From: DASQUK01 sp046726215
GTDB lineage: Bacteria > Actinomycetota > Acidimicrobiia > Acidimicrobiales > VFJN01
Length of the DNA: 64,000 nt
NCBI GenBank assembly: GCA_046726215.1
Contig: JBKPAA010000113.1
Location: 1-64,000, forward strand
Reading direction: 5' to 3'
In this document: in pieces, positions 8,824-18,546 of the stretch
How the letters are laid out: every line of letters begins with the position of its first letter
How positions within the stretch are numbered: position 1 is the stretch's first letter
The notes under the pieces: generated by a model
Databases searched by the model: none
What the model was told of the DNA's origin: nothing
What the model saw: the letters and a program-made list of their open reading frames with translations, nothing else
Made by a program: the position numbers and the translations under genes

Positions 8824-8850
8824 CGACCCGACGACCCGACGACCCGACGA
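8824..8850. repeat. Short tandem repeat, CGACCCGA x3
   Basis: Three perfect 8-bp units plus a partial fourth in the 162-bp gap between the MetE-like gene and ligA. This is probably replication-slippage sequence; it does not overlap a gene. Confidence 0.7.
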
Positions 8851-8853
8851 TCC

Positions 8854-8902
8854 GTTCCGGCGCCGAAATCTCGCGAGTACCGCAAGAAAGCGGCGCCGGA
8901 AC
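8854..8902 (+). terminator. 12-bp inverted repeat, probable terminator of the MetE-like gene
   Basis: GTTCCGGCGCCG (8854-8865) pairs perfectly with CGGCGCCGGAAC (8891-8902) around a 25-nt loop that itself contains the palindrome CTCGCGAG. It lies 47 nt after the stop and 56 nt before the ligA -10 box. There is no T-tract, so it could also stabilise the 3' end or serve as a binding site. Confidence 0.55.
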
Positions 8903-8957
8903 GCCCCCCTGCCGGGACGGCCGATCCCACGGGGAACGGTGTGGAGAGGGGCCTCGG

Positions 8958-8963
8958 TACTCT
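8958..8963 (+). promoter_or_regulatory. -10 box of ligA (leaderless type)
   Basis: TACTCT, a 6-nt spacer and then the ligA ATG. No ribosome binding site lies in between, so a leaderless transcript is expected. Confidence 0.6.
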
Positions 8964-8969
8964 CCCGTC

Positions 8970-11048
8970 ATGGCTGACCGGCAGATCGAGGAGCGAGCCG
9001 AGGCGTTGCGGACCGAGATCCGCGAGCACAACCGGCGCTACCACGAGCTTGACGACCCGACGATCAGCGACGCCGAGTACGACGAGCTGGTGCGCCAGCT
9101 GCGGGCGCTGGAGGAGGAGTTTCCCGAGCTGATCACGCCCGACTCGCCGACCCAGCAGGTCGGCGGGGCCCCGGTCACGACGCTGTTCGCCCCGGTGGTC
9201 CACGGCGTGCCGATGATGAGCCTCGACAACGCGTTCGACGAGGCGGAGCTCCGGGCCTGGGTCGAGCGACTGCACCGGCGCCTGGCGGGTGCCCCCGTCG
9301 CAGCGGGCGACGGCGGCGACGAGCCCGGCGGCCACGAGGTCGGCTACGTGTGCGAGCTGAAGATCGATGGGCTCGCCATCTCGATCCGCTACGAGGGCGG
9401 GCGCTACGTGCGGGCGGCCACCAGGGGCGACGGGCGCACCGGTGAGGACGTCACCGAGAACGTCCGCACCCTCGACCAGGTGCCCCAGCGCCTGGGCAAG
9501 GGGGCGCCCGACGTGCTCGAGGTGCGAGGCGAGGTGTACATGCGCCTGTCGGCATTCGGGGCCCTCAACGAGCGTCAGATGGAAGCGGGAGCGCGACCAT
9601 TCGTCAATCCTCGCAACGCCGCCGCCGGAGCGCTGCGCCAGAAGGATCCCAAGGTGACCGCCAGCCGCGAGCTTTCGCTCTGGACCTATCAGCTCGGCGA
9701 GCTGCAGGGCGGCCCGGGGCTCTCCAGCCACCACGAGACCCTGGAGTGGATGTCGGGGCTCGGCTTCCCCGTCAACCCCGAGATCCGCCGCGTGAGCGGC
9801 CCCGACGAGGTGCTGGAGTACGGCCACCACTGGCAGGAACACCGCCACGACCTCGACTACGAGATCGACGGGGTGGTGGTCAAGGTGGACGACCTGACCC
9901 GCCGCGAGCTGTTGGGATCCACGAGCAAGGCCCCCCGCTGGGCCCTCGCGTACAAGTTCCCGCCCGAGGAGCGCACCACGCGGCTCAACGACATCCTGGT
10001 CTCGATCGGCCGCACGGGTCGGGCAACGCCCTACGCCGTGCTCGAGCCGGTGTTCGTGGGCGGCGTGACGGTGGGCCAGGCCACGCTCCACAACGAGGAC
10101 CAGGTCAAGGCCAAGGACGTTCGGCCCGGCGACAAGGTGATCGTGCGGCGGGCCGGCGACGTCATTCCCGAGGTGGTCGGGGCGGTGGTCGCGGAGCGGC
10201 CCGAGGGGCTGGAGCCGTGGACGTTTCCCACGGAGTGCCCGTGCCCCATCCGCTCACACCTGGTGCGGACCGAAGGCGAGGCCGAGCACCGCTGCATCCA
10301 TCCCGAGTGCCCGTACCAGCGCCAGGGAGCGATCGAGCACTTCGCGGGCCGGGGAGCCCTCGACATCGACGCGCTGGGCACCAAGCGCATCGCGCAGCTG
10401 ATCGCCGAGGGCATGGTGCAGAGCGTCGCCGACCTCTATGACCTCGACTGGGAGCGGGTCGAGAAGCTGGAGCGCATGGGTGCCCTCTCGACGTCCAACC
10501 TGCGCGCCTCGATCGACGCCTCCCGGTCCCGGCCCCTGGAGCGGCTACTCGTCGGCCTCAACATCCGCCACCTCGGGCCCGCCGGCGCCGAGGCGCTGGT
10601 GGCCGCGTTCGGCGATCTGGATCGCACCATGGGCGCGTCGGTCGAGGAGCTGGCGGCCGCCGAGGGCGTCGGCCAGGTCATCGCCGAGTCGGTGCACGCC
10701 TGGTTCGCCGACCCCGCCAACCGCGAGCTGATCGAGCGGCTGCGGGCAGCCGGGCTCAACTTCGCCGGATCGGGCGGCGCCGGTGGCAATGGCCGGACCA
10801 AGACGCTTGCGGGCAGGACCGTGGTCGTGACCGGCACCCTCGAGGGCTTCACCCGGGAGGAGGCCGAGGCGGCCATCAAGGCCCGAGGCGGCAAGTCGCC
10901 GGGAAGCGTGTCCGGGAAGACGACCGCCGTCGTGGTGGGGGAGGGGCCGGGGGCGTCGAAGCTCACCAAGGCCGAGGAGCTGGGCATCCCGATCCTGGAC
11001 GAGGCCGGGTTCCGCGAGCTGCTGGACACCGGCGAGCTCCCAGGCTGA
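8970..11048 (+). CDS. ligA: NAD-dependent DNA ligase
   Basis: A 692-residue ligase that seals nicks in replication and repair using NAD. Domains in order: Ia (NAD-binding helices, residues 1-70); the adenylation domain with ELKIDGLAIS, whose K131 is adenylated; the OB fold; a zinc finger at about 423-447; helix-hairpin-helix repeats at about 460-590; and a BRCT domain at the end (GRTVVVTGTLEGFTREEAE). The first zinc pair reads CPC instead of the usual CxxC, one residue short. A Gly/Asp-rich insert of about 15 residues precedes the KxDG motif. The gene converges on a small membrane-protein gene. Confidence 0.97.
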   Translation: MADRQIEERAEALRTEIREHNRRYHELDDPTISDAEYDELVRQLRALEEEFPELITPDSPTQQVGGAPVTTLFAPVVHGVPMMSLDNAFDEAELRAWVERLHRRLAGAPVAAGDGGDEPGGHEVGYVCELKIDGLAISIRYEGGRYVRAATRGDGRTGEDVTENVRTLDQVPQRLGKGAPDVLEVRGEVYMRLSAFGALNERQMEAGARPFVNPRNAAAGALRQKDPKVTASRELSLWTYQLGELQGGPGLSSHHETLEWMSGLGFPVNPEIRRVSGPDEVLEYGHHWQEHRHDLDYEIDGVVVKVDDLTRRELLGSTSKAPRWALAYKFPPEERTTRLNDILVSIGRTGRATPYAVLEPVFVGGVTVGQATLHNEDQVKAKDVRPGDKVIVRRAGDVIPEVVGAVVAERPEGLEPWTFPTECPCPIRSHLVRTEGEAEHRCIHPECPYQRQGAIEHFAGRGALDIDALGTKRIAQLIAEGMVQSVADLYDLDWERVEKLERMGALSTSNLRASIDASRSRPLERLLVGLNIRHLGPAGAEALVAAFGDLDRTMGASVEELAAAEGVGQVIAESVHAWFADPANRELIERLRAAGLNFAGSGGAGGNGRTKTLAGRTVVVTGTLEGFTREEAEAAIKARGGKSPGSVSGKTTAVVVGEGPGASKLTKAEELGIPILDEAGFRELLDTGELPG

Positions 11049-11096
11049 TCACCACCGTCGCCCTCCGTCGCCGGCGTTTCCGTTCGCCCTCGAAGC

Positions 11097-11546
11097 TCAC
11101 ACCACGGTGAAGCACCATGGGATCTGGCGGGCGGCGTCGCGTCCCTCGGGGATCGGCCACACGATGGCGTTGACGCAGTTGAGCCCCGCCCGCAGCTCCT
11201 CGACCACCTTGCCGTCGCCTGGCCTGAACTCGATGCGTGACAGCTCCGGGGTCAGCGTCAGCTGGTCCTTCGGGATCTCGACGTTGTTGAGCTGAAGCGT
11301 GCCCTCCCACCCGGACACCAGGTCGATCCCGACGGTGGACTGCTGGGGCACCTGGCTGTTGGGTGCCGGGATGCGCTGCTCGACGATGTCGTCGCCGACC
11401 GCGTTCCCCGACGTCGCCGACCCGCTGTCGCCTTCGCCGCTGGTGACCAGGTAGGCCGCCACGAAGGCGCTGATCGCCAAGGCCAGCACGACCACGGCCA
11501 CGACCTTGAAGCGCGTGCTGTAGGGAGAGGTGGAGGTGGCGGCCAT
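11097..11546 (-). CDS. Hypothetical single-pass membrane or secreted protein
   Basis: A 149-residue protein with a short N-terminus (MAATSTSPYSTRFK), one hydrophobic segment (about residues 15-35) and then an extracytoplasmic domain. The domain starts with a Ser/Gly linker and contains GIDLVSGWEGTLQLNNVEIP and two cysteines (NCVN and WCFTVV) that could form a disulfide. I do not recognise the family. The longer in-frame extension upstream is rejected because it would translate the tandem repeat. It is divergent from the PASTA kinase gene and could be a partner or target of it, but nothing in the sequence proves this. Confidence 0.6.
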   Translation of the reverse strand: MAATSTSPYSTRFKVVAVVVLALAISAFVAAYLVTSGEGDSGSATSGNAVGDDIVEQRIPAPNSQVPQQSTVGIDLVSGWEGTLQLNNVEIPKDQLTLTPELSRIEFRPGDGKVVEELRAGLNCVNAIVWPIPEGRDAARQIPWCFTVV

Positions 11547-11625
11547 GTGCGGTCGCCCATCGTCGCATGGCGGGTAACTCGCCGGGCAATCGGGCAGTAA
11601 CCAGCGGTGAGCGCCCCCGGCTCCT

Positions 11626-11743
11626 TCCGGCCCGACCCCCGCCCGCGACCCTTTGATGGCGTCGGTCTGCGGCCGACCGTACTCTCCGGCCCGACCCCCG
11701 CCCGCGACCCCTTGATGGCGTCGGTCTGCGGCCGACCGTACTC
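11626..11743. repeat. 59-bp tandem duplication carrying a promoter
   Basis: Copy 1 (11626-11684) and copy 2 (11685-11743) differ at a single base (CCCTTTGATGG against CCCCTTGATGG). Each copy ends in the TACTC of a TACTCT -10 box, so the kinase gene has two identical -10 boxes 59 bp apart. The period is not a multiple of three, so the stretch is non-coding. Confidence 0.85.
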
Positions 11744-11744
11744 T
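11739..11744 (+). promoter_or_regulatory. -10 box of the PASTA kinase gene
   Basis: TACTCT with a 7-nt spacer to the GTG at 11752. An identical box at 11680-11685, in the upstream copy of the tandem duplication, would give a leader of about 60 nt. Confidence 0.55.
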
Positions 11745-11751
11745 TGACGAC

Positions 11752-13878
<2,127 letters not shown>

Positions 13879-14163
13879 CCCTCACACGAAACCGCAACGA
13901 ACCACACGAAAACTTGCGCTTGACCTGAGGCCCCGGTTGGGGGACGCTTCCATTGTCGGGAGCCCCCCTCCCGGCTCGGGCCGGCTCTTCCGCGGCTCAG
14001 CGTCAATCGAGACTTGAAGGTTTTTCTGGCCGCCGCCTGGTTGCCAACTGATAGCAGCGAGTAAACTCTGAACTACAGAGCGTGCCGGGCCCGTTGGGGC
14101 GGTATGCCGGACGCGGTGTTCCCCAGCCGCCGCGATGAGGCTGCCGCCCCAGCCGGCTCGGCA
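13879..14163. other. Non-coding interval after the kinase gene
   Basis: This stretch of 285 nt shows no convincing gene on either strand. It holds a weak TCAA-N7-TTGA stem followed by TTTTT at about 14009-14026, a possible kinase terminator, and a CTCTG-aacta-CAGAG hairpin at 14066-14080 next to a TAAACT box. The middle is G/C-rich with purine and pyrimidine runs that could pair (GGGAGCCCCCCTCCC). No known riboswitch was recognised. Confidence 0.4.
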
Positions 14164-14183
14164 CACTCCGTTTTCGGGGAGTG
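14164..14183 (-). terminator. Hairpin after the SCP2 gene
   Basis: CACTCC-N8-GGAGTG, 2 nt beyond the SCP2 stop codon on the minus strand. The stem is short with no strong U-tract, but its position right behind the gene fits a terminator. Confidence 0.5.
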
Positions 14184-14185
14184 CT

Positions 14186-14578
14186 CTACTCGGTGATGTC
14201 CTGGATCTTGGCGGTCAGGGTGGGGTTCGGAGGACCTGACTGCAACGCCAGGGCCTTGGTCATGTCGCCCTGAAGCTTGATTTTGCCGGCCATGAAGGCC
14301 TGCATGCCTGCCTGGGGGTTGGCGTCGACCATCATCGCCTTGGCGGTGCCGTAGTCGAGCGTGGCGGTGACATCGGCGGCTTCGAGGTGGCCTAGCTCGA
14401 GCTCGACCGCACCGCCCGTCGTGTCCATGTGGGCCTCGACCGTGCCGTCGCCGAACGGGACCTCGGTGATCACGAGGTTCATCCTCACGGGCTGGGGGGC
14501 GGTCGTCGGCGAATCAACCTCTTCCCGGATCTTCCGGGCCGCATCCACCCACTCATCCGACAGGAACTTGTAAGGCAC
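14186..14578 (-). CDS. SCP2 sterol-binding domain protein
   Basis: A 130-residue protein consisting of one SCP2 domain: it starts VPYKFLSDEWVDAARKI and ends with the conserved ANPQAGMQAFMAGKIKLQGDMTKALAL block. The fold binds lipids or acyl chains in a hydrophobic tunnel, and small bacterial versions accompany lipid metabolism. The start is the GTG at 14578, preceded 7 nt upstream by GGGAGGA; the longer reading frame upstream has no family similarity. It is followed by a hairpin terminator. Confidence 0.85.
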   Translation of the reverse strand: MPYKFLSDEWVDAARKIREEVDSPTTAPQPVRMNLVITEVPFGDGTVEAHMDTTGGAVELELGHLEAADVTATLDYGTAKAMMVDANPQAGMQAFMAGKIKLQGDMTKALALQSGPPNPTLTAKIQDITE

Positions 14579-14669
14579 GATGAAGTCCTCCCTGGTCGGC
14601 ACGAAGCTGCGGCATGCTAGCGCGGGTAGTTGCAGCCGTCGTGCAACCGTCGGGGCCGTCAAGCGGCCG

Positions 14670-15032
14670 TCAATTGCCCGCTGAGGTCGTCGTAGTCGTG
14701 GTCTCCGACCCGCCGTCCTGGCCCCCGGACCCCGACGCATCGGAGCCCGGCACCGGCTGGCCGGTGCACTGCTCGATGATCGAATCGACCGTCGGCTCGG
14801 TGCCGGAAGGCCAATCCTTCGGATCGTCTGCGGCGGCCAGGTCGTTCATCTCGTCCTGGTTGAACTCCCTGTCGAACTCGTCACCCATGCACTTGGCCTG
14901 GTCGTCCGGAAGCCCGGCGTCGGTCATGGCGTCGACGACGTCGCCGGCATCGGCGTTCTTGTTGGCGCACGCCGAGAGCGACAGCGCGACGACGGCGGCG
15001 AGCGCAACGACTAGGCCTCGACTACGGATCAT
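14670..15032 (-). CDS. Small secreted lipoprotein of unknown function
   Basis: A 120-residue protein with a clear lipoprotein signal: basic N-terminus MIRSRG, hydrophobic core and lipobox LSAC, so the mature chain begins at Cys22. The mature part contains acidic helices (GDVVDAMTDAGLPDDQAKCMGD), a further cysteine pair and a tail of Gly/Ser followed by a run of threonines. The pattern with two conserved Cys and a GLPDDQA motif recurs in short actinobacterial lipoproteins, but I cannot name a function. It lies between the SCP2 and TetR genes on the same strand. Confidence 0.75.
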   Translation of the reverse strand: MIRSRGLVVALAAVVALSLSACANKNADAGDVVDAMTDAGLPDDQAKCMGDEFDREFNQDEMNDLAAADDPKDWPSGTEPTVDSIIEQCTGQPVPGSDASGSGGQDGGSETTTTTTSAGN

Positions 15033-15117
15033 GGAGGCAGAACCTCGTGCTAGCGGAATGACCGGGCAAGGCTAGCGAGGGCCACCCGGTGGGGCACATT
15101 GGCCCGGTGGGCGGGGA

Positions 15118-15774
15118 TCAGCCGGTGGCCGCCGGCACGTCGGTGCGGTTGCGCAGCTCCGCCAGCGACGCACGGGCGGTGTGCTCGTCGGCCGCCAGCA
15201 TGCGGGCGACCATGCGGGCGACGTAACCCGACAGGTCCTCGAGCGAGAGGTCGACCCGGTGGGAGCGATGGAAATGACCGAACTGCCCCACGGTCCCCAC
15301 GACCGATAGCGCCAGGAGCTCGGCGGGGTCGTCGTCTGTCACGGTGCCGTCGCGCTGACCGGCCACGATGAGGGTGGTCACGTCGCGGACGTGCTGCTCG
15401 GTCCCCTGGCGGAGCACGTCCGAAACGGTGTGCCCCTCGACCTCGAGCAGCGAGAAGAAGGGCGCGTTCTCGGCCATGAAGCGGACGCTGGCCACCGCCC
15501 CCTGGAGCAGGCGCACCAGCGCCGGGGCCCCTTCGTCCATGGCGGCGGCCTGCTGGCGTCGGAGGCGGCGCCGCATCTCGGCGGCCAGCTCGCGGAACAG
15601 GGCCTCCTTGTTCTCGAAGTACCAGTAGAAGAGGCCCTTGGCGACCCCGGCGGCGTCGACGATGTCGACCACTCGGGTCGAGGCGTAGCCCTGCTCCGCG
15701 AAGAGGCGGGCGGCGGCGTCGAGGAGCTGCTGCTTGCGCTCGGCGCCCTGGGTGGTGAGCTGGCGGTCGGACAT
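15118..15774 (-). CDS. TetR family transcriptional regulator
   Basis: A 218-residue regulator. The HTH domain at residues 10-55 (RLFAEQGYASTRVVDIVDAA then GVAKGLFYWYFENKEALF) is typical; the C-terminal domain is of the AcrR/FadR-like helical type. The ATG at 15774 is preferred over a start 13 codons upstream because the HTH then begins at the usual distance. It is divergent from the esterase gene, 117 nt away, and could control that gene. Ligand unknown. Confidence 0.9.
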   Translation of the reverse strand: MSDRQLTTQGAERKQQLLDAAARLFAEQGYASTRVVDIVDAAGVAKGLFYWYFENKEALFRELAAEMRRRLRRQQAAAMDEGAPALVRLLQGAVASVRFMAENAPFFSLLEVEGHTVSDVLRQGTEQHVRDVTTLIVAGQRDGTVTDDDPAELLALSVVGTVGQFGHFHRSHRVDLSLEDLSGYVARMVARMLAADEHTARASLAELRNRTDVPAATG

Positions 15775-15877
15775 CGCGAGCGACAGTGTTGCCAGCCTTG
15801 ACCCAGCGGTCAATCCGGTCCGACCCGCCGACGGGCCCCCGCGACGGCTTCGGCTGACGAGCGACGCCCCGTCGCCT

Positions 15878-15883
15878 TAGGGT
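15878..15883 (+). promoter_or_regulatory. -10 box of the esterase gene
   Basis: TAGGGT with an 8-nt spacer to the ATG at 15892 and no ribosome binding site: leaderless type. Confidence 0.5.
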
Positions 15884-15891
15884 CTACGCCC

Positions 15892-16674
15892 ATGGCGAAG
15901 ACGCCGGACGGCAAGGAGATCATCCCCGGGTGCGAGCCCTGGTCGCCGGCGGGCGGCCCCCACGGTGCGCTGGTGATCCATGGCTTCACCGGAAACCCGC
16001 AGTCCCTGCGGGGCCTGGCCGAGGCCCTGCACGGCGCCGGGTACGCGGTCGAGCTGCCGCTGTTGCCCGGGCACGGCACATCGGTCGACGACATGATGGA
16101 CACCGGCTGGGGCGACTGGTCCGCCGCCGCCGAGGCGGCGTACGAGGCCCTGGCGGCGCGAGTGGACAAGGTCGTGGTTGCAGGCCTGTCGATGGGCGGT
16201 GGGCTCGCGCTGTGGCTGGGCACCCGTCACCCCGAGATCGCCGGCATCGTGTGCGTCAACCCGGCGGTGGAGGTGGGCGCGGAGATGGTCGAAGCGATCC
16301 GCCAGATGGTCGACAGCGGCGTCGACCGCATCCCCGCCATCGGCGGCGACGTGGCCGATCCGTCCGGGCGCGAGAAGGCCTACGACGCCACGCCCCTGCG
16401 GCCCCTGCTCAGCCTCGCCGACGCCGCGGCCGACACGATCGCCGACCTGCCCAAGGTCGCCCGCCCCGTTCTGCTGATGACCAGCCCGCAGGACCACGTG
16501 GTCGACCCCCACAACAGCGACATCGTGGCGGAGGGTGTCTCGGGCCCCGTCGAGCGCATCACCCTCGAGCGCAGCTACCACGTCGCCACTCTCGACTACG
16601 ACAAGGACCTCATCTTCGAGCGCGCGGTCGAGTTCGCGGGGCGGGTCACCGGGGCTCCTGACCCGAGGCAATAA
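15892..16674 (+). CDS. Alpha/beta hydrolase (Est30-like carboxylesterase or monoacylglycerol lipase)
   Basis: A 260-residue cytoplasmic serine hydrolase. The oxyanion-hole segment HGFTGNPQSLRGLAEAL is followed by PLLPGHG, the nucleophile elbow GLSMGG (Ser100), then SPQDHVVD (Asp201) and SYHVATLDYD (His230). This layout matches Bacillus Est30/carboxylesterase and related monoacylglycerol lipases, which cleave short- or medium-chain acyl esters. The TAA stop lies inside the first arm of an intergenic repeat element that starts at 16665. The divergent TetR gene is the obvious candidate regulator. Confidence 0.9.
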   Translation: MAKTPDGKEIIPGCEPWSPAGGPHGALVIHGFTGNPQSLRGLAEALHGAGYAVELPLLPGHGTSVDDMMDTGWGDWSAAAEAAYEALAARVDKVVVAGLSMGGGLALWLGTRHPEIAGIVCVNPAVEVGAEMVEAIRQMVDSGVDRIPAIGGDVADPSGREKAYDATPLRPLLSLADAAADTIADLPKVARPVLLMTSPQDHVVDPHNSDIVAEGVSGPVERITLERSYHVATLDYDKDLIFERAVEFAGRVTGAPDPRQ

Positions 16675-16760
16675 GGGCCGGCGCGACGCACTCGAGGCCA
16701 TACGGTCCGGGGGCCGGTGCTCATTGCCTCGACAGTGGCGCAGCGGACCGTATTGCCTCG
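16665..16760. repeat. Intergenic inverted-repeat element, copy A
   Basis: The element opens with GAGGCAATA on top of the esterase stop codon. It contains CGAGGCCATACGGTCCG (16693-16709), ATTGCCTC (16723-16730) and CGGACCGTATTGCCTCG (16744-16760). The 17-mers at 16693 and 16744 are inverted copies with one mismatch. GAGGCAAT at 16665 can pair with either ATTGCCTC. The same parts occur at 26463-26558. It ends 36 nt before gatC. Confidence 0.8.
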
Positions 16761-16782
16761 CCGGGTTCCGACGGGGCCCGCC

Positions 16783-16788
16783 TACCAT
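16783..16788 (+). promoter_or_regulatory. -10 box of the gatCAB operon
   Basis: TACCAT, 7 nt before the gatC ATG at 16796. An ATG inside the box (16787) is in frame but would fall upstream of the predicted transcript start. Confidence 0.5.
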
Positions 16789-16795
16789 GCCCCAC

Positions 16796-17095
16796 ATGGC
16801 GCACATCACCCGCGACGAGGTCGCGCACGTGGCGCGGCTGGCTCGGCTCATCCTCACCGACGAGGAGCTCGACACGTTCACCGAGCAGCTCGCCAAGATC
16901 CTCGACCACGCGCGCGACGTCGAGGCGCTCGACGTGGCCGACGTGCCCCCGACGTCGCATCCGTACCCGCTCGTCAACGTGGTGCGCCCCGACGAGGAGC
17001 AGCCCTGCCTCGACCGCGAGGCCGTCCTGGCCGGCGCCCCCGCCATCGAGGACGGCCAGTTCCGCGTCCCGCCCGTGCTGGGGGACGCCCCGTGA
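16796..17095 (+). CDS. gatC: Asp-tRNA(Asn)/Glu-tRNA(Gln) amidotransferase subunit C
   Basis: A 99-residue small subunit that stabilises GatA against GatB. It begins MAHITRDEVAHVARLARL, the standard GatC N-terminus, and carries the DVADVPPTSHPYPLVNVVRPD linker that wraps GatA. The stop overlaps the gatA GTG start (GTGA). The start is the second of two nearby ATGs, set by the -10 box spacing. Confidence 0.95.
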   Translation: MAHITRDEVAHVARLARLILTDEELDTFTEQLAKILDHARDVEALDVADVPPTSHPYPLVNVVRPDEEQPCLDREAVLAGAPAIEDGQFRVPPVLGDAP

Positions 17096-18546
17096 CGCCG
17101 CCGACGGCCAGCGCCCTGGCCATCGCCGCCGACGTGCGCGCCGGAAGGCGCGCGGCGGCCGACGTGGTCGAAGAGCACCTCGCGGCCATCGAGGCGCGCG
17201 AGGGCGAGATCCACGCCTTCAACCTCGTCATGGCCGACGAGGCCCGTGCGGCCGCCCTCGCCATCGATCGCCGGCTGGCTGCGGGCGAGGACCCGGGGCC
17301 GCTGTCGGGCGTGCCGGTCGCCCTGAAGGACAACCTCTGCACCTCCGGCATCCCCACCACCTGCTCCTCGCGCATCCTCGAGGGCTGGCGGCCGCCCTAC
17401 GACGCCACCGTGGTCGAGAAGCTGGCCGACGCCGGCGCCATCGTGGTCGGCAAGACCAACCTCGACGAGTTCGCGATGGGCAGCTCCACCGAGAACTCGG
17501 CGTTCGGCCCGACCCGCAACCCTCACGACACGAGCCGGGTCCCCGGCGGGTCGTCGGGCGGCTCGGCGGCGGCGGTGGCCACCGGCTCCGCCGCCCTGGC
17601 GCTCGGCTCCGACACCGGGGGGTCGATCCGCCAGCCCGCCGCCCTGTGTGGCGTGGTGGGCATGAAGCCCACCTACGGCCGGGTGTCCCGCTACGGGCTG
17701 GTGGCGTTCGCCAGCTCGCTCGACCAGATCGGACCGCTCAGCCGCACCGTGGCCGACGCGGCCGCGCTCTACCAGGTCATCGCCGGGCACGACCCACGCG
17801 ACGCCACATCCATCCCCGAGCCGGTGCCGGACGTGAGCGCCGGCCTCGCCGAGGGTGTCGCCGGGCTGCGGGTCGGGGTCGTGACCGAGCTGTGCGTGGC
17901 CGAGGGCATCCAGCCCGACGTGATGGTGCGGGTGCGCCAGGCGATAGACGCCCTCGAGGAGGCCGGGGCCAAGGTCGACGAGGTCTCGGTGCCGGCCGCC
18001 ACCTACGGCCTGTCGGCCTACTACCTCATCGCGCCCGCCGAGGCGTCCAGCAACCTGGCCCGCTACGACGGGGTGCGCTTCGGGCTCCGGGTGGACGCGC
18101 CCACGACCGGTGAGATGTACGACCGCACACGCACGGCCGGGTTCGGCGCGGAGGTCGAGCGCCGCATCATGCTCGGCACCTACGCGCTGTCGGCCGGCTA
18201 CTACGACGCCTTCTACGGCAAGGCGCAGCGGGTGCGCACGCTGATCATCCGTGATCTGGACGCCGCGTACGAGCGCTTCGACGTGCTCATCGGCCCGACC
18301 GCGCCGTCCACCGCGTTCCCGCTCGGGGCGAAGACGGCCGACCCGCTGACCATGTACCTGAACGACGTGTGCACGATCCCCTCGAACCTGTCGGGGCATC
18401 CCGCGATCTCGGTCCCGTTCGGCACCGGCGACGACGGGCTGCCGGTGGGGGTGCAGGTCATGGCGCCGGCGCTGGGCGAGGCGGCGTTGTTCCGCGCCGC
18501 AGCGGCCGTCGAGGCGGGCGCGCCGCAGTGGAAGGAGGACGCGTGA
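17092..18546 (+). CDS. gatA: Asp-tRNA(Asn)/Glu-tRNA(Gln) amidotransferase subunit A
   Basis: A 484-residue amidase-signature subunit that hydrolyses glutamine and channels ammonia to GatB for correction of mischarged tRNA. The Ser-cisSer-Lys triad is intact: K79 in VALKDN, S154 in GGSSGGSAA and S178 in SDTGGSIRQPA, which I recall as the numbering used for the Staphylococcus enzyme. Length is typical. It overlaps gatC and gatB by 4 bp on either side, so the three subunits are made in a coupled fashion. Confidence 0.97.
   Translation: MTPPTASALAIAADVRAGRRAAADVVEEHLAAIEAREGEIHAFNLVMADEARAAALAIDRRLAAGEDPGPLSGVPVALKDNLCTSGIPTTCSSRILEGWRPPYDATVVEKLADAGAIVVGKTNLDEFAMGSSTENSAFGPTRNPHDTSRVPGGSSGGSAAAVATGSAALALGSDTGGSIRQPAALCGVVGMKPTYGRVSRYGLVAFASSLDQIGPLSRTVADAAALYQVIAGHDPRDATSIPEPVPDVSAGLAEGVAGLRVGVVTELCVAEGIQPDVMVRVRQAIDALEEAGAKVDEVSVPAATYGLSAYYLIAPAEASSNLARYDGVRFGLRVDAPTTGEMYDRTRTAGFGAEVERRIMLGTYALSAGYYDAFYGKAQRVRTLIIRDLDAAYERFDVLIGPTAPSTAFPLGAKTADPLTMYLNDVCTIPSNLSGHPAISVPFGTGDDGLPVGVQVMAPALGEAALFRAAAAVEAGAPQWKEDA

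Noticed and set aside
8824..8850. CGACCCGA repeats considered as a CRISPR or binding-site array
   Set aside because: The units are contiguous 8-mers without spacers; simple slippage explains them.
13920..14060. Possible cyclic-di-AMP (ydaO) riboswitch, because of GGTTGGGGGACGC and pyrimidine runs
   Set aside because: The conserved ydaO blocks and their order could not be found on either strand, and the downstream genes are not typical targets.
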